A stretch of 64,000 nucleotides of DNA, from the NCBI RefSeq assembly GCF_027497355.1, contig NZ_CP114909.1, positions 2,480,001-2,544,000 on the forward strand, written 5' to 3'. The notes under the pieces were generated by a model. The model did no database searches. It was given only the letters and a program-made list of their open reading frames with translations, and was not told the origin of the DNA. A program made the position numbers and the translations under genes. Within the stretch, counting starts at the first letter, position 1. Every line of letters starts with the position of its first letter. Shown one piece after another: positions 17,339 to 25,681 of this stretch. This stretch comes from Micromonospora sp. WMMA1947 (GTDB lineage Bacteria > Actinomycetota > Actinomycetes > Mycobacteriales > Micromonosporaceae).

Positions 17339-17468
17339 TATTGCACCGCGTCACGCTTGTTTACGTTCGGGGGAGCGGCGGATCGATCAGATCCGCGCAG
17401 GCGAGACGCGAAGATCGGGTGGAGCACGCCGTTGGGGGACGGTGCCACCCGTGGAACCGGCGGCGCGA

Positions 17469-17502
17469 GCGGGCGACGCTTACGGGGGTGAGTGTCGCCC
17501 GC
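17469..17502 (-). ncRNA. hairpin with oligo-C loop (possible small RNA part 2)
   Basis: Arms 17469-17477 and 17494-17502 pair over 9 bp. On the minus strand the 16-nt loop contains CACCCCCG. With the next hairpin it resembles the two C-loop stems of actinobacterial 6C RNA, but only five consecutive C are present, so identity is uncertain. Confidence 0.3.
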
Positions 17503-17522
17503 CGCCGCCGGGCGTACGGTAC

Positions 17523-17558
17523 GAGCGCCCATCTCGACGGGGGTCGGGGTGGGCGCTC
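17523..17558 (-). ncRNA. hairpin with oligo-C loop (possible small RNA part 1) or terminator
   Basis: GAGCGCCCA (17523-17531) pairs perfectly with TGGGCGCTC (17550-17558). On the minus strand the loop reads CCCCGACCCCCGTCGAGA. It lies 36 nt after the MFS stop, so it may instead simply end that transcript. Confidence 0.35.
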
Positions 17559-17593
17559 TGCCGTTGCCGCTCCTCTGCCGTTGTCGCCGCCCC

Positions 17594-18841
17594 TCAGCGG
17601 ACGGACGTGACCGGTTCCGCCGCCGCCCGCAGCGCGGCCACCCGCCGTTCCCGGCGCGGCCCGGCCAGCAGGTGCCCGGCGGCGGCCAGCAGGCCGAGCG
17701 CGCCCACCACCAGCCAGTGCCGCTCGCCCAGGTGTTCCAGGCTGAGCCCGCCGAGCGCCGGCGCCACGAACGACGCGGCCGGGAACGTCAGGTAGAACAC
17801 CGACTGGTAACGGGCGCGCAGTTCGGGCGGCGCGAGGTCCGCGTTGATCTGTGCGTTCGGCGGCGCGGCGAGCATCTGCCCGACCGTCCAGACCACCGCC
17901 GCGCCGAGGTAGAGCGGCAGCCCGTCGGCCACCGTCAGCGCGCCGAACCCGAGCGCCATCAGGCCGGTGGAGACGGCCAGCACGCTCGACTTGCGGTACG
18001 GCTCGATGAGCCGGGGCACGAACAGCTGCCCGGCCACGATGAGCGCCCCGCCGAGCGCGACCACCAGCCCGTACGCCGACGGGCGCAGACCGTCCTCGCG
18101 CATCGCCAGCGGCATGATCGTCGAGGTCTGCATGGTCAGCACGGCCAGCAGGAACGTGAGCCCGACGAACACCAGGAACGTGCGGTCGGTCAGCGCGGTG
18201 TGCAGCCCGGGACGGCGTCCCACCACCGCCCGTGGCGTGAGCGCCGGCCGCCGGGTGAGTGTCTCCGGCACCTTCAGCGCGATCACCACCGCCGCCGCCA
18301 GCGTGGCTCCGGCGTCGACCAGGAACAGCGCCGTGAAGCTCGCCTCGGCGAGCAGACCGGCCAGCAGCGAGGCCACCGCCATGCCCAGGTTGAACGCCCA
18401 GAACTGGAGGTTGAACGCGCGGGAGCGGCGCGCCTCGGGTACCACGTCCACGATGGCGGCCACGAACGCCGGGCTGGGCATCGAGTGCGCCACCCCGACC
18501 AGCGTGGCCAGCGCGGCGATCACCGCCAGGTGCGTGGTGAACGCCAGCGCCGCCATCAGTGCGGCGGCGGCCAGGTGGGCGGCGAGCAGCGTGGCCCGGC
18601 GTCCCCACCGGTCGGCGAGGACGCCGCCGAGCAGCGTGCCGGCCGCGCCGCCGATCCCGTACGCGCCGACCACCAGCCCGGCCAGCGACGGCGGGGCACC
18701 CCGCGCGGCGGTCAGGTACAGCGACAGGAACAGCAGCGCGAACGCGCCCGCCCGGTTGATCAGCAGGCCGGACCAGAGGTACCAGAACGTGGCCGGCAGT
18801 CCGCCGGCCGTGTCGTCCCACCAGCGCCGCAGGCCGCGCAC
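17594..18841 (-). CDS. MFS transporter (drug:H+ antiporter type), copy 1
   Basis: This 415-residue protein has about twelve membrane segments. The major facilitator signature is GGVLADRWGRRATLL (about 72-86), and the start TAGGLPATFWYLWSGLLINRAG is shared almost word for word with the next gene upstream. It is probably an exporter of small molecules; the substrate is unknown. GTG 18841 has GGAGG a few nt upstream. The two MFS genes look like an old tandem duplication, now clearly diverged. Confidence 0.88.
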   Translation of the reverse strand: MRGLRRWWDDTAGGLPATFWYLWSGLLINRAGAFALLFLSLYLTAARGAPPSLAGLVVGAYGIGGAAGTLLGGVLADRWGRRATLLAAHLAAAALMAALAFTTHLAVIAALATLVGVAHSMPSPAFVAAIVDVVPEARRSRAFNLQFWAFNLGMAVASLLAGLLAEASFTALFLVDAGATLAAAVVIALKVPETLTRRPALTPRAVVGRRPGLHTALTDRTFLVFVGLTFLLAVLTMQTSTIMPLAMREDGLRPSAYGLVVALGGALIVAGQLFVPRLIEPYRKSSVLAVSTGLMALGFGALTVADGLPLYLGAAVVWTVGQMLAAPPNAQINADLAPPELRARYQSVFYLTFPAASFVAPALGGLSLEHLGERHWLVVGALGLLAAAGHLLAGPRRERRVAALRAAAEPVTSVR

Positions 18842-18921
18842 CCGTCCTCCAGGAAGGTTTCCTTACCGATTCCGTCCCGTACGGTATCCACAGGCCTCGG
18901 GGCGGTCGCGTCGGGGCGTAC

Positions 18922-20247
18922 TCAGGAACCGGCCCGGACCGGCGCGGCGGGTGCGGTCGCCGCGGCCTCGCCCGCCTCGGGCGCCGGGGTCGCGGTGGCG
19001 GTGACCGGCGTGACCGGGGTGCCCGCGGTGCGCAGCGCGACCGCGCGGCGCTCGCGGGCCGGGCCGGAGACCAGGTGGGCGACCGCCGCCACGACGCCGA
19101 TGCCCGCGCAGCCGAGCCAGAGCGCGCTGTTGCCGGCGTGCTCGCGGACCAGGCCGCCGAGGATCGGCGCGGCGGCGCCCGCGAGCTGCCAGGACAGCGA
19201 GAAGACGCCCTGGTAGCGGCCGCGCAGCGCGGCCGGGGACAGCTCCGCGATCAGGGTGGCGTTGGACGGGGAGTTCAGCATCTCGCCGAGGGTCCAGATC
19301 AGGACGGTCAGGCCGTAGAGCCAGACCGTGTCGGCGAGCGCGGTGAGCCCGAACCCGGCGCCCATCACCAGCGACGCGAGCGCCAGCACGTGCGAGCGGC
19401 TGCGGCCCTTGATGAGCCGGGGTACGAACAACTGGCCGACCACGATGAGCACGCCGTTGAGTGCGATCACCGAGCCGTACGTGGCCGGGCTGAGCCCGGA
19501 GTCGCCCATGGCGATCGGCAACATCGAGATGTGCTGGAGGAACACCAGCGCGGCGAGCAGGTTGAGCGCGACGAAGCCGAGGAACACCCGGTCGGCGAGG
19601 ATGGTGCGCAGCGCTCCGGCCGGTGCCGGCATCCCCTTGACCGGGAGCACTGTGACCGGGCCGCGGGTCTCGCCCACCTTGGCGAAGATGATCAGCGCGG
19701 TCACCAGCGTGGTGGTCGCGTTCACCAGGAACAACAGCAGGTAGCTGCCCTGGGCGGCGAAGCCGGCGAGCACGGCGGCGCAGGCGAAGCCGAGGTTGAT
19801 GGCCCAGTAGTTCAGCGAGAAGGCGCGCAGCCGGTCCTTGTCCGGCACCACGTCGACCATCATCGCGCCGAAGGCCGGGCGGGCCGCCTCGGCGAACGCG
19901 CCGAGCAGCAGCGCGCCCACCGCCACCGCCCAGAGCGGCCGGGCGAGGCCCAGCGCGATCATCATGCCCGCCGCGCCGACGTGGGCGGCGAGCAGCGTGG
20001 GTCGCCGTCCCCAGCGGTCGGTCAGGGTGCCGCCGATGGTGGTGCCGACCGCGCCGCCGGCGCCCCAGAGACCGATCACCAGTCCGGCCTGGGCGGCGGA
20101 GAAGCCGCGTTCCTGGGTGAGGTAGATGGCCAGGAAGATCAGGACGAACGAGCCGAGCCGGTTGATCAGCGTGCCGGCCCAGAGGTACCAGAACGTCCGT
20201 GGCAGGCCACCCGCCGTGTCCTGGAACCAGCCTCGTACCGTCCGCAT
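18922..20247 (-). CDS. MFS transporter (drug:H+ antiporter type), copy 2
   Basis: This 441-residue transporter has about twelve membrane segments, the motif GGTLTDRWGRRPTLL near residue 72 and the conserved INLGFACAAVLAGF in the middle. It is the paralogue of the downstream MFS protein (same QDTAGGLPRTFWYLWAGTLINRLG opening). An Ala/Pro/Thr-rich tail of about 35 residues ends the protein. An 80-bp gap with a short GGAAGGTTTCC dyad separates the two genes, so each may have its own control. Confidence 0.88.
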   Translation of the reverse strand: MRTVRGWFQDTAGGLPRTFWYLWAGTLINRLGSFVLIFLAIYLTQERGFSAAQAGLVIGLWGAGGAVGTTIGGTLTDRWGRRPTLLAAHVGAAGMMIALGLARPLWAVAVGALLLGAFAEAARPAFGAMMVDVVPDKDRLRAFSLNYWAINLGFACAAVLAGFAAQGSYLLLFLVNATTTLVTALIIFAKVGETRGPVTVLPVKGMPAPAGALRTILADRVFLGFVALNLLAALVFLQHISMLPIAMGDSGLSPATYGSVIALNGVLIVVGQLFVPRLIKGRSRSHVLALASLVMGAGFGLTALADTVWLYGLTVLIWTLGEMLNSPSNATLIAELSPAALRGRYQGVFSLSWQLAGAAAPILGGLVREHAGNSALWLGCAGIGVVAAVAHLVSGPARERRAVALRTAGTPVTPVTATATPAPEAGEAAATAPAAPVRAGS

Positions 20248-20397
20248 CCCGATGCCCCCGTGTGGTAATGACCGATCTGTTTAAAGCGCCTTACAACCTA
20301 GTGCCGGGCCGGAGTCGTGGTCATCAGGTTTTCCACGTGGTGGTCGTCACCACCGGTCGCCGCGTGTCCGCTTGCCCGGTACGGCAGGATGATCGGC

Positions 20398-21165
20398 ATG
20401 ACTGCGAGCGAGGGGCCCACCGTCGGGACGCTGGTCCTGCTGCGGCACGGCGAGAGCGACTGGAACGCGAAGAACCTCTTCACCGGCTGGGTCGACGTCG
20501 ACCTGACCGCCAAGGGGGAGAACGAGGCGCGGCGCGGCGGCGAGCTGCTGCGCGAGCACGACCTGCTGCCGGACGTGGTGCACACGAGCCTGATGCGCCG
20601 GGCCATCCGCACCGCCGAGCTGGCGCTGAACGCCGCCGACCGGCACTGGATCGCGGTACGGCGGTCGTGGCGGCTCAACGAGCGCCACTACGGCGCCCTG
20701 CAGGGCAAGGACAAGAAGCAGACCCTCGACGAGTACGGCGAGGAGCAGTTCATGCTCTGGCGCCGCTCGTACGACACGCCGCCGCCGCCGATCGACGACG
20801 CCGACGAGTGGTCGCAGGTCGGCGACCCCCGGTACGCGCTGCTGCCGACCGAGCTGATGCCGCGCACCGAGTGCCTGAAGGACGTCGTCGAACGGATGCT
20901 GCCCTACTGGTACGACTCGATCGTGCCGGACATCCTGGCCGGCCGGACGGTGCTGGTGGCCGCGCACGGCAACTCGCTGCGCGCCCTGGTCAAGCACCTC
21001 GACCAGATCTCCGACGAGGCGATCGCCAAGCTGAACATCCCCACCGGCATCCCGCTGCGCTACGACCTGGACGCCGACCTGCGGCCGCAGGTGCTCGGCG
21101 GCACGTACCTCGACCCGGACGCGGCGAAGGCCGCCGCCGCCGCGGTCGCCAACCAGGGCCGCTGA
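20398..21165 (+). CDS. gpmA: 2,3-bisphosphoglycerate-dependent phosphoglycerate mutase
   Basis: The 255-residue enzyme interconverts 3- and 2-phosphoglycerate in glycolysis and gluconeogenesis. The phosphohistidine motif [10 protein letters not shown] places the catalytic His at residue 17; [15 protein letters not shown] holds the proton-donor Glu and [15 protein letters not shown] the second His. ATG 20398 is preferred because an AGGA precedes it by 9 nt; an in-frame ATG at 20389 is the alternative. In M. tuberculosis gpm1 also precedes senX3-regX3. Confidence 0.95.
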   Translation: MTASEGPTVGTLVLLRHGESDWNAKNLFTGWVDVDLTAKGENEARRGGELLREHDLLPDVVHTSLMRRAIRTAELALNAADRHWIAVRRSWRLNERHYGALQGKDKKQTLDEYGEEQFMLWRRSYDTPPPPIDDADEWSQVGDPRYALLPTELMPRTECLKDVVERMLPYWYDSIVPDILAGRTVLVAAHGNSLRALVKHLDQISDEAIAKLNIPTGIPLRYDLDADLRPQVLGGTYLDPDAAKAAAAAVANQGR

Positions 21166-21170
21166 CACGG

Positions 21171-21207
21171 CGCGGGCGGGGCCTCCCCCGAGGCGGCCCC
21201 GCCCGCG
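21171..21207. terminator. bidirectional terminator hairpin gpmA/phoU
   Basis: A 13-bp perfect stem (CGCGGGCGGGGCC, 21171-21183, with 21195-21207) and 11-nt loop sits between the convergent stops of gpmA (21165) and phoU (21212). There is no T tract. Confidence 0.65.
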
Positions 21208-21211
21208 GTTC

Positions 21212-21856
21212 TCAGGCGGACGTGGAACCGGTGATCAGGTAGACCACGTGCTCGCCCGCGTTCACCGCGTGGTCGGCGAAACGCTCGTAGAAGCGGCCCA
21301 GCAGCGTCGCGTCGATCGCCGTCTCCACCCCGTACGGCCAGTCGTCGCCGAGGAGCACGCCGAACAGGCTCTTGTGCAGGTCGTCCATCGCGTCGTCGTC
21401 GCCGTCCAGCTCGGCGGCCACGTCGGCGTCGGGCTTGGCCAGCACCGAGCCGATCTTCTCGGCCATCCGGTCGGCGATCCCGGCCATGTCGGTGAAGACC
21501 GGCCGCAGCTCCGCCGGCACCGCCGGGGACGGGTGCCGGCGCAGCGCCGTCTTCGCCACGTGGTCGGCCAGGTCGCCCATCCGCTCCAGATCGGCTGCCA
21601 CGTGCAACGCGGTGATCATCGCCCGCAGGTCGGAGGCCACCGGCGCCTGCCGGGCCAGCAGGTCACAGACCCGCTCCTCCACGTGCCGGTAGAGGTCGTC
21701 GATCTCGGCGTCCCGCGCGATCACCGTCTCGGCGGCCGTCCGGTCGGCGGTGAGCAGCGCCTTGGTGGCCTGCCGCATGGCCGCGCGTACCGCCTCGGCC
21801 ATGTCCACCAGCAACTGGCTGACAATCTGCAGGTCGGCCCGGAACTCGTCGCGCAT
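21212..21856 (-). CDS. phoU: phosphate signalling regulator PhoU
   Basis: This 214-residue helical protein has two PhoU repeats, each with the conserved metal-binding pattern (DAEIDDLYRHVEERV and DDLHKSLFG; DLERMGDLADHVAK and GRFYERFADHAVN). PhoU restrains the phosphate two-component kinase and phosphate transport when phosphate is plentiful. It is divergent from the senX3-regX3 pair, with three GTTCAYC boxes between them. AGGAAG precedes ATG 21856. This divergent arrangement is also known in Streptomyces. Confidence 0.94.
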   Translation of the reverse strand: MRDEFRADLQIVSQLLVDMAEAVRAAMRQATKALLTADRTAAETVIARDAEIDDLYRHVEERVCDLLARQAPVASDLRAMITALHVAADLERMGDLADHVAKTALRRHPSPAVPAELRPVFTDMAGIADRMAEKIGSVLAKPDADVAAELDGDDDAMDDLHKSLFGVLLGDDWPYGVETAIDATLLGRFYERFADHAVNAGEHVVYLITGSTSA

Positions 21857-21946
21857 CGTCACTTCCTGGGGTCGATGGCCGTCACCCCGACGGGGTACGG
21901 CAGGAGCAGGTGCGCGCCCCACGCTAGGCCGAACGGTCGGCACCAG

Positions 21947-21985
21947 GGTGAACGCGGATGAACGACGCGGGGCCCGTAGGTGAAC
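21947..21985 (-). promoter_or_regulatory. PHO-box-like repeats between phoU and senX3
   Basis: On the minus strand GTTCACC (21985-21979), GTTCATC (21963-21957) and GTTCACC (21953-21947) occur 22 and 10 nt apart. They match the half-site GTTCACC of actinomycete PHO boxes, although the classical period is 11 nt. Confidence 0.5.
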
Positions 21986-22045
21986 TTTGCCGAAAGCGAG
22001 AGTGATTCGTCCCTTTGTGCCCGATCCCTGGGTTAACAATGACCC

Positions 22046-22051
22046 TACGAT
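22046..22051 (+). promoter_or_regulatory. -10 element of leaderless senX3-like gene
   Basis: TACGAT lies 6 nt before the GTG at 22058; no ribosome binding site is present. Confidence 0.6.
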
Positions 22052-22057
22052 CGCCGG

Positions 22058-23350
22058 GTGGAATGGGCGGTGGCCATCGTGGTGGCCGGAGCGCTGGTGA
22101 CCGGGCTGGTCGCCGGGGCGCTGCTGTCCGGACGCGTGGACGAATGGCGGCGCCGCCGGGCGTCGCGGGGCGGCGGGACACCCCGTCGTGACGCAGGGAG
22201 GCCGACGATTCCGGACGAAGCGCAGGGTGGCCTATCCGGGCTCGGCCGCAAGACGATCGACTCGCTGCGCGCAGGCGTGGTGGTGCTCGACCCGGACGAC
22301 GTGCCGGTGCTGGTGAACCCGGCCGCCCGGGCGATGGGTCTGCTCCGTACCGGGGCGACGCCGGGGTCGATCGCGGCGCACCCGTTGATCCGTACCCTCG
22401 CCGGGCAGGTCCGCCGCACGGGCGTGCGGCGCGAGATCGAGCTGGACCTGCCCCGGGGCCGCGACGGCGGCGGTGACAACCCGCTCGGCGTGCACCTGCG
22501 GGCGATGGGGCTGGGCTCCGGCTACATCTCGATCGAAGCAGTAGACGTCACCGAGTCGCACCGTCTCGCGCGGGTACGCCGGGACTTCGTCGCGAACGTC
22601 AGCCACGAGCTGAAGACGCCGATCGGCGCACTGCAACTGCTCGCCGAGGCGCTCGTCGACGCCACCGAACCGGCCGCCGGCGGCGCGCCCGACCTGTCCG
22701 AGGACCTGGTCGCCGCGCGGCGGTTCGCCGAGCGGATCCAGCACGAGTCGACCCGCCTCGGCCGCCTCGTGCAGGAGCTGCTGGAACTGACCCGCCTCCA
22801 GGGCGCCGAACCGCAGCCCGCCCCCGAGCCGGTCTCGGTGGACTGGGTGCTCGCCGAGGTCGTCGACCGCACCCGCACCGCGGCCACCGCGCGCCGGGTG
22901 GAGATCGCCGTCGGCGGGCAGCGGGGCCTGACCGTGTACGGCAGCGACAGCCAACTCGCCACCGCTGTGGCGAACCTGGTGGAGAACGCGATCACCTACT
23001 CCGGCGAGGACACCACGGTCCGGGTGACGGTCACCGGCACCGAGGAGCACGTCGAGATCGCCGTGGCCGACCAGGGCATCGGCATCGCCCCGAACGAGGT
23101 CGATCGGATCTTCGAACGCTTCTACCGCGCCGACCAGGCCCGCTCCCGGGCGACCGGCGGCACCGGCCTGGGCCTGGCCATCGTCAAGCACATCGCCAGC
23201 AACCATGGCGGCCGGGTGGAGGTGTCGAGCACCCTTGGTGGGGGGTCGACGTTCACCCTCCGGTTGCCCGCACGCCCCCCGGACGACCTGGAGACGACAC
23301 TCGCCTCCGCTGGGATCGAGGCCGGCCCGGCCGAGCTCCGGCAGGTCTGA
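22058..23350 (+). CDS. senX3: sensor histidine kinase SenX3/PhoR
   Basis: This 430-residue kinase has a single N-terminal membrane anchor (residues 4-24), a PAS-like segment (about 62-165), the phospho-acceptor motif FVANVSHELKTPIGAL with His 183, and an ATPase domain with NLVENAITYSG (N box), DQGIGIAP (G1) and GGTGLGLAIVKH (G2). It senses low phosphate and phosphorylates the response regulator encoded 21 nt downstream. The name PhoR is used in Streptomyces and SenX3 in mycobacteria. The last 25 residues are a poorly conserved tail. Confidence 0.93.
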   Translation: MEWAVAIVVAGALVTGLVAGALLSGRVDEWRRRRASRGGGTPRRDAGRPTIPDEAQGGLSGLGRKTIDSLRAGVVVLDPDDVPVLVNPAARAMGLLRTGATPGSIAAHPLIRTLAGQVRRTGVRREIELDLPRGRDGGGDNPLGVHLRAMGLGSGYISIEAVDVTESHRLARVRRDFVANVSHELKTPIGALQLLAEALVDATEPAAGGAPDLSEDLVAARRFAERIQHESTRLGRLVQELLELTRLQGAEPQPAPEPVSVDWVLAEVVDRTRTAATARRVEIAVGGQRGLTVYGSDSQLATAVANLVENAITYSGEDTTVRVTVTGTEEHVEIAVADQGIGIAPNEVDRIFERFYRADQARSRATGGTGLGLAIVKHIASNHGGRVEVSSTLGGGSTFTLRLPARPPDDLETTLASAGIEAGPAELRQV

Positions 23351-23371
23351 CCACAGGAAAGGAAACACCCG

Positions 23372-24055
23372 TTGAGCCGCGTACTGGTGGTCGAGGACGA
23401 GGAGTCGTTCTCCGACGCCCTGTCCTACATGCTCCGCAAGGAGGGTTTCGAGGTCTCCGTCGCCGCGACGGGCACCGCCGCCCTCACCGAGTTCGACCGG
23501 ACCGGCGCCGACATCGTGCTGCTCGACCTGATGCTGCCGGAGATGTCCGGCACCGAGGTCTGCCGGCAGCTCCGGCAGCGCTCGCACGTGCCGATCATCA
23601 TGGTCACCGCGCGGGACAGCGAGATCGACAAGGTGGTCGGGCTGGAGATCGGCGCCGACGACTACGTGACCAAGCCGTACTCGCCGCGTGAACTGGTCGC
23701 CCGCATCCGGGCGGTGCTGCGCCGGCAGAGCGCCGAGTCGAACGAGACGGGCGCGCCGACGCTCGCCGCCGGCCCGGTCCGGATGGACATCGAACGGCAC
23801 GTGGTGACAGTCGGCGGTGCCGGGGTGCAGCTTCCGCTCAAGGAGTTCGAGCTGCTGGAGCTGCTGCTGCGCAACGCCGGGCGGGTGCTCACCCGGGGCC
23901 AGTTGATCGACCGGGTGTGGGGCGCCGACTACGTGGGCGACACCAAGACGCTGGACGTGCACGTGAAGCGGCTGCGCTCCAAGATCGAGCCGGAGCCGTC
24001 CGCGCCGCGCTACATCGTCACGGTCCGCGGCCTGGGCTACAAGTTCGAGCCCTGA
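23372..24055 (+). CDS. regX3: OmpR-family response regulator RegX3/PhoP
   Basis: The 227-residue protein has a receiver domain (VVEDEES, phosphorylated Asp 52 in LLDLMLPEMSG, Lys 101 in VTKPYSP) and a winged-helix DNA-binding domain ending TKTLDVHVKRLRSKIEPEP...VRGLGYKFEP. It activates phosphate-starvation genes by binding PHO boxes. The start is TTG at 23372 with AGGAAAGGA 9 nt upstream, a rare but well supported start codon. Four long inverted repeats follow the gene. Confidence 0.94.
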   Translation: MSRVLVVEDEESFSDALSYMLRKEGFEVSVAATGTAALTEFDRTGADIVLLDLMLPEMSGTEVCRQLRQRSHVPIIMVTARDSEIDKVVGLEIGADDYVTKPYSPRELVARIRAVLRRQSAESNETGAPTLAAGPVRMDIERHVVTVGGAGVQLPLKEFELLELLLRNAGRVLTRGQLIDRVWGADYVGDTKTLDVHVKRLRSKIEPEPSAPRYIVTVRGLGYKFEP

Positions 24056-24080
24056 TCCGCCGCCCGCGTTGAGCCCTTTG

Positions 24081-24157
24081 CGGCGATCTTGGAGTTGTGG
24101 CGCCCAGGATGCCCGCTTTGGCGCCGTTCGTGAGGTGCCACTACTCCAAGATCGCCG
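24081..24157. repeat. long inverted repeat C
   Basis: Arms 24081-24101 and 24137-24157 pair at 20 of 21 positions (core GATCTTGGAGT) around a 35-nt loop, starting 26 nt after the regX3 stop. The arm nearly equals that of repeat B at 12.2 kb. Confidence 0.8.
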
Positions 24158-24216
24158 ACCCCGGGGTTTCTCGCGCGGGGAGTTCTCGGGCCTCGACCCG
24201 CCGAGACTCCTTCGCG

Positions 24217-24293
24217 CACGCGATCTTGCACTTCGGTGCTCCGTAAACCGCGCAAATGGGACGCCCCGAGGGCGCAAACTGCAAGATCGCGTG
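24217..24293. repeat. long inverted repeat D
   Basis: Arms 24217-24233 and 24277-24293 pair at 16 of 17 positions (core CACGCGATCTTGCA) around a 43-nt loop. The arm core is shared with repeat A. Confidence 0.78.
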
Positions 24294-24348
24294 GGCCGTC
24301 GACGGCCGCTGCGCTCCCCGTCCAGCTCACGCCCTGCCCGGTCGCGTC

Positions 24349-24403
24349 GATCATGAACTTGGCGGTGCTTGGTGTCCGTTTTGTCGCCGCCAACCTCATG
24401 ATC
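24349..24403. repeat. long inverted repeat E
   Basis: Arms 24349-24365 and 24387-24403 pair at 15 of 17 positions (GATCATGA...TTGGCGG) around a 21-nt loop. Confidence 0.75.
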
Positions 24404-24440
24404 AACCCTGTGGAGGGGCGCCCAGGGAGGGCTTGTTCGG

Positions 24441-24499
24441 GTGATCAAGGAGTTTGTGGGCTCAAGGGGGCCGGATGGTGCCGCTAACTCCTTGATCAC
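24441..24499. repeat. long inverted repeat F
   Basis: Arms 24441-24459 and 24481-24499 pair at 17 of 19 positions (GTGATCAAGGAGTT core) around a 21-nt loop. Confidence 0.78.
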
Positions 24500-24699
24500 G
24501 GGGTGCCGGGAGGTGCTCGGCGGTCTCGGTGAGGGTTGGGCGGGTGTGGGGTGGGTGTCCGGGTTGGGGGTGGTGGGCGGCACTCTGGTGGCGGAATCGT
24601 GGGCGGGTGCCGGGCGTTGTAACCGGGTGAACGACCGAGCACTGGCCGCGCCGCCGAGCTAGGCGGTGCCGGCTGTGGGCACAGGCCCAGGGCCGCGGT

Positions 24700-24975
24700 C
24701 GTTGAGTACGTCTCCGACGGCGTGAGCCGCATGGAAGCTTCCCGCCCGGCTGGTCGTTGACGATGGTTGCGACGACGCGTCAGGGCCCCGGGAATGATGC
24801 CGGCCGGCGGGTCGTTGGACACGGTCCGACGACGCGTGAAGGGCCCGGGAATGACCTGGCCGGCCTGGTCGTTGAACACGGCTCCGACGACGTCAACCCC
24901 TCGCACCGCATCCCCGGTGGTGGCGTGAGGCGCCCGGGAATGATGCCGGGCCGCAGTTCGTTGGACATGCTTCCG
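24700..24975 (+). repeat. five imperfect 55-89 bp tandem repeats
   Basis: The word CGTTG recurs at 24700, 24755, 24813, 24870 and 24959, each followed by ACGnnTCCGACG-like bases; three units also contain CCCGGGAATGA followed by GCCGG-like bases. The array lies directly upstream of the secreted lysozyme-like gene and may be its control region. Confidence 0.65.
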
Positions 24976-25095
24976 GCGCCGCACAGTGGCACCCCCGTGC
25001 CCCCGCGAGCAGCCGAAACCCCCCGAAGACTTTGAGCGCCTGACGGTGCCCACGCATCCCCCCGGGTGCGTTGCCCCCCGAATGGAGCACTTCTG

Positions 25096-25671
25096 ATGAA
25101 CACGATTCTGCGTAAGAGCGTTCTGGGTATTGCTGGTCTGGCTTTCACCGGTGGCGTGTTCGCCGGCCCCGTCGCCGCCCACGCGGCCGACACCACCCAC
25201 GCGGCGAAGCCGGTCACGGCGACGGTGCAGGGTGACAAGCTGATCCCGCACGGTGTGCAGGGCGCCCAGTCGCGCATCGAGCTGAACGACGAGCAGACCG
25301 CCAACGTGAAGGCGATCATCGCCGCGACGAAGAAGGCCGGCATGGACGAGCGTGCCGCGGTGGTGTCGATCGCGACGGCGCTGCAGGAGTCGAAGCTGGA
25401 GAACCTGGGTCACCTGGGTGACCGTAACGACCACGACTCGCAGGGCCTGTTCCAGCAGCGTCCGTCCAGCGGTTGGGGCACGGTGGAGCAGATCACCGAC
25501 CCCGAGTACTCCACCACCGCGTTCCTCAAGGGCCTGAAGCAGGTCGACGGCTGGCAGGACATGCCGCTGACCAAGGCCGCCCAGACCGTGCAGGTGTCGG
25601 CCTACCCGGACCACTACGCCCAGTGGGAACAGCAGGCCGCCGACCTCGTCGCCGAGCACTGGAACAAGTAA
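25096..25671 (+). CDS. secreted lysozyme-like protein
   Basis: The 191-residue protein has a classic signal peptide (KSVLGIAGLAFTGGVFAGP, cleavage after AHA near residue 31). The mature part contains ATALQESKLENLGHLGDRND and SQGLFQQRPSSGWGTVEQ, a pattern shared with lysozyme/transglycosylase-like domains of actinobacterial surface proteins, where the Glu of ESK is the candidate catalytic residue. It may act on peptidoglycan, but activity is not proven. GGAG lies 8 nt before ATG 25096. A 15-bp terminator follows. Homologues are sometimes misannotated as heavy-metal transporters. Confidence 0.75.
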   Translation: MNTILRKSVLGIAGLAFTGGVFAGPVAAHAADTTHAAKPVTATVQGDKLIPHGVQGAQSRIELNDEQTANVKAIIAATKKAGMDERAAVVSIATALQESKLENLGHLGDRNDHDSQGLFQQRPSSGWGTVEQITDPEYSTTAFLKGLKQVDGWQDMPLTKAAQTVQVSAYPDHYAQWEQQAADLVAEHWNK

Positions 25672-25681
25672 GACACAGCGA

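Larger units (their letters stand above)
17200..17593. other. 394-bp gene-free region with promoter and hairpins
   Basis: No coding frame here looks genuine. It contains a good sigma-70-type promoter on the plus strand (17310-17338) and two hairpins (17469-17502, 17523-17558) whose loops are C-rich when read on the minus strand. Both are listed separately. An unannotated small RNA is possible. Confidence 0.5.
24056..25095. other. 1-kb gene-free region with inverted and tandem repeats
   Basis: I see no credible protein gene. From left to right it holds inverted repeats C, D, E and F (24081-24499), a G-rich spacer, and five imperfect 55-89 bp direct repeats (24700-24975) leading up to the secreted lysozyme-like gene. 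Confidence 0.65.

Noticed and set aside
24081..24499. Insertion sequence or transposon end
   Set aside because: Inverted repeats are short-range stem-loops without a transposase gene or target-site duplication.
22232..24583. 783-codon minus-strand frame
   Set aside because: It runs antisense through senX3 and regX3 and into the repeat cluster; no domain, no start context.
24700..24975. CRISPR-like array
   Set aside because: The repeats are imperfect with no constant 21-40 bp repeat and unique spacer structure, and there are no cas genes.
24757..25035. 92-codon frame with TTRxGPGND repeats in the tandem array
   Set aside because: The units are 55-89 bp and the spacing of 55, 58, 57, 89 is not a multiple of three throughout, so a repeat protein is unlikely. 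No ribosome binding site.
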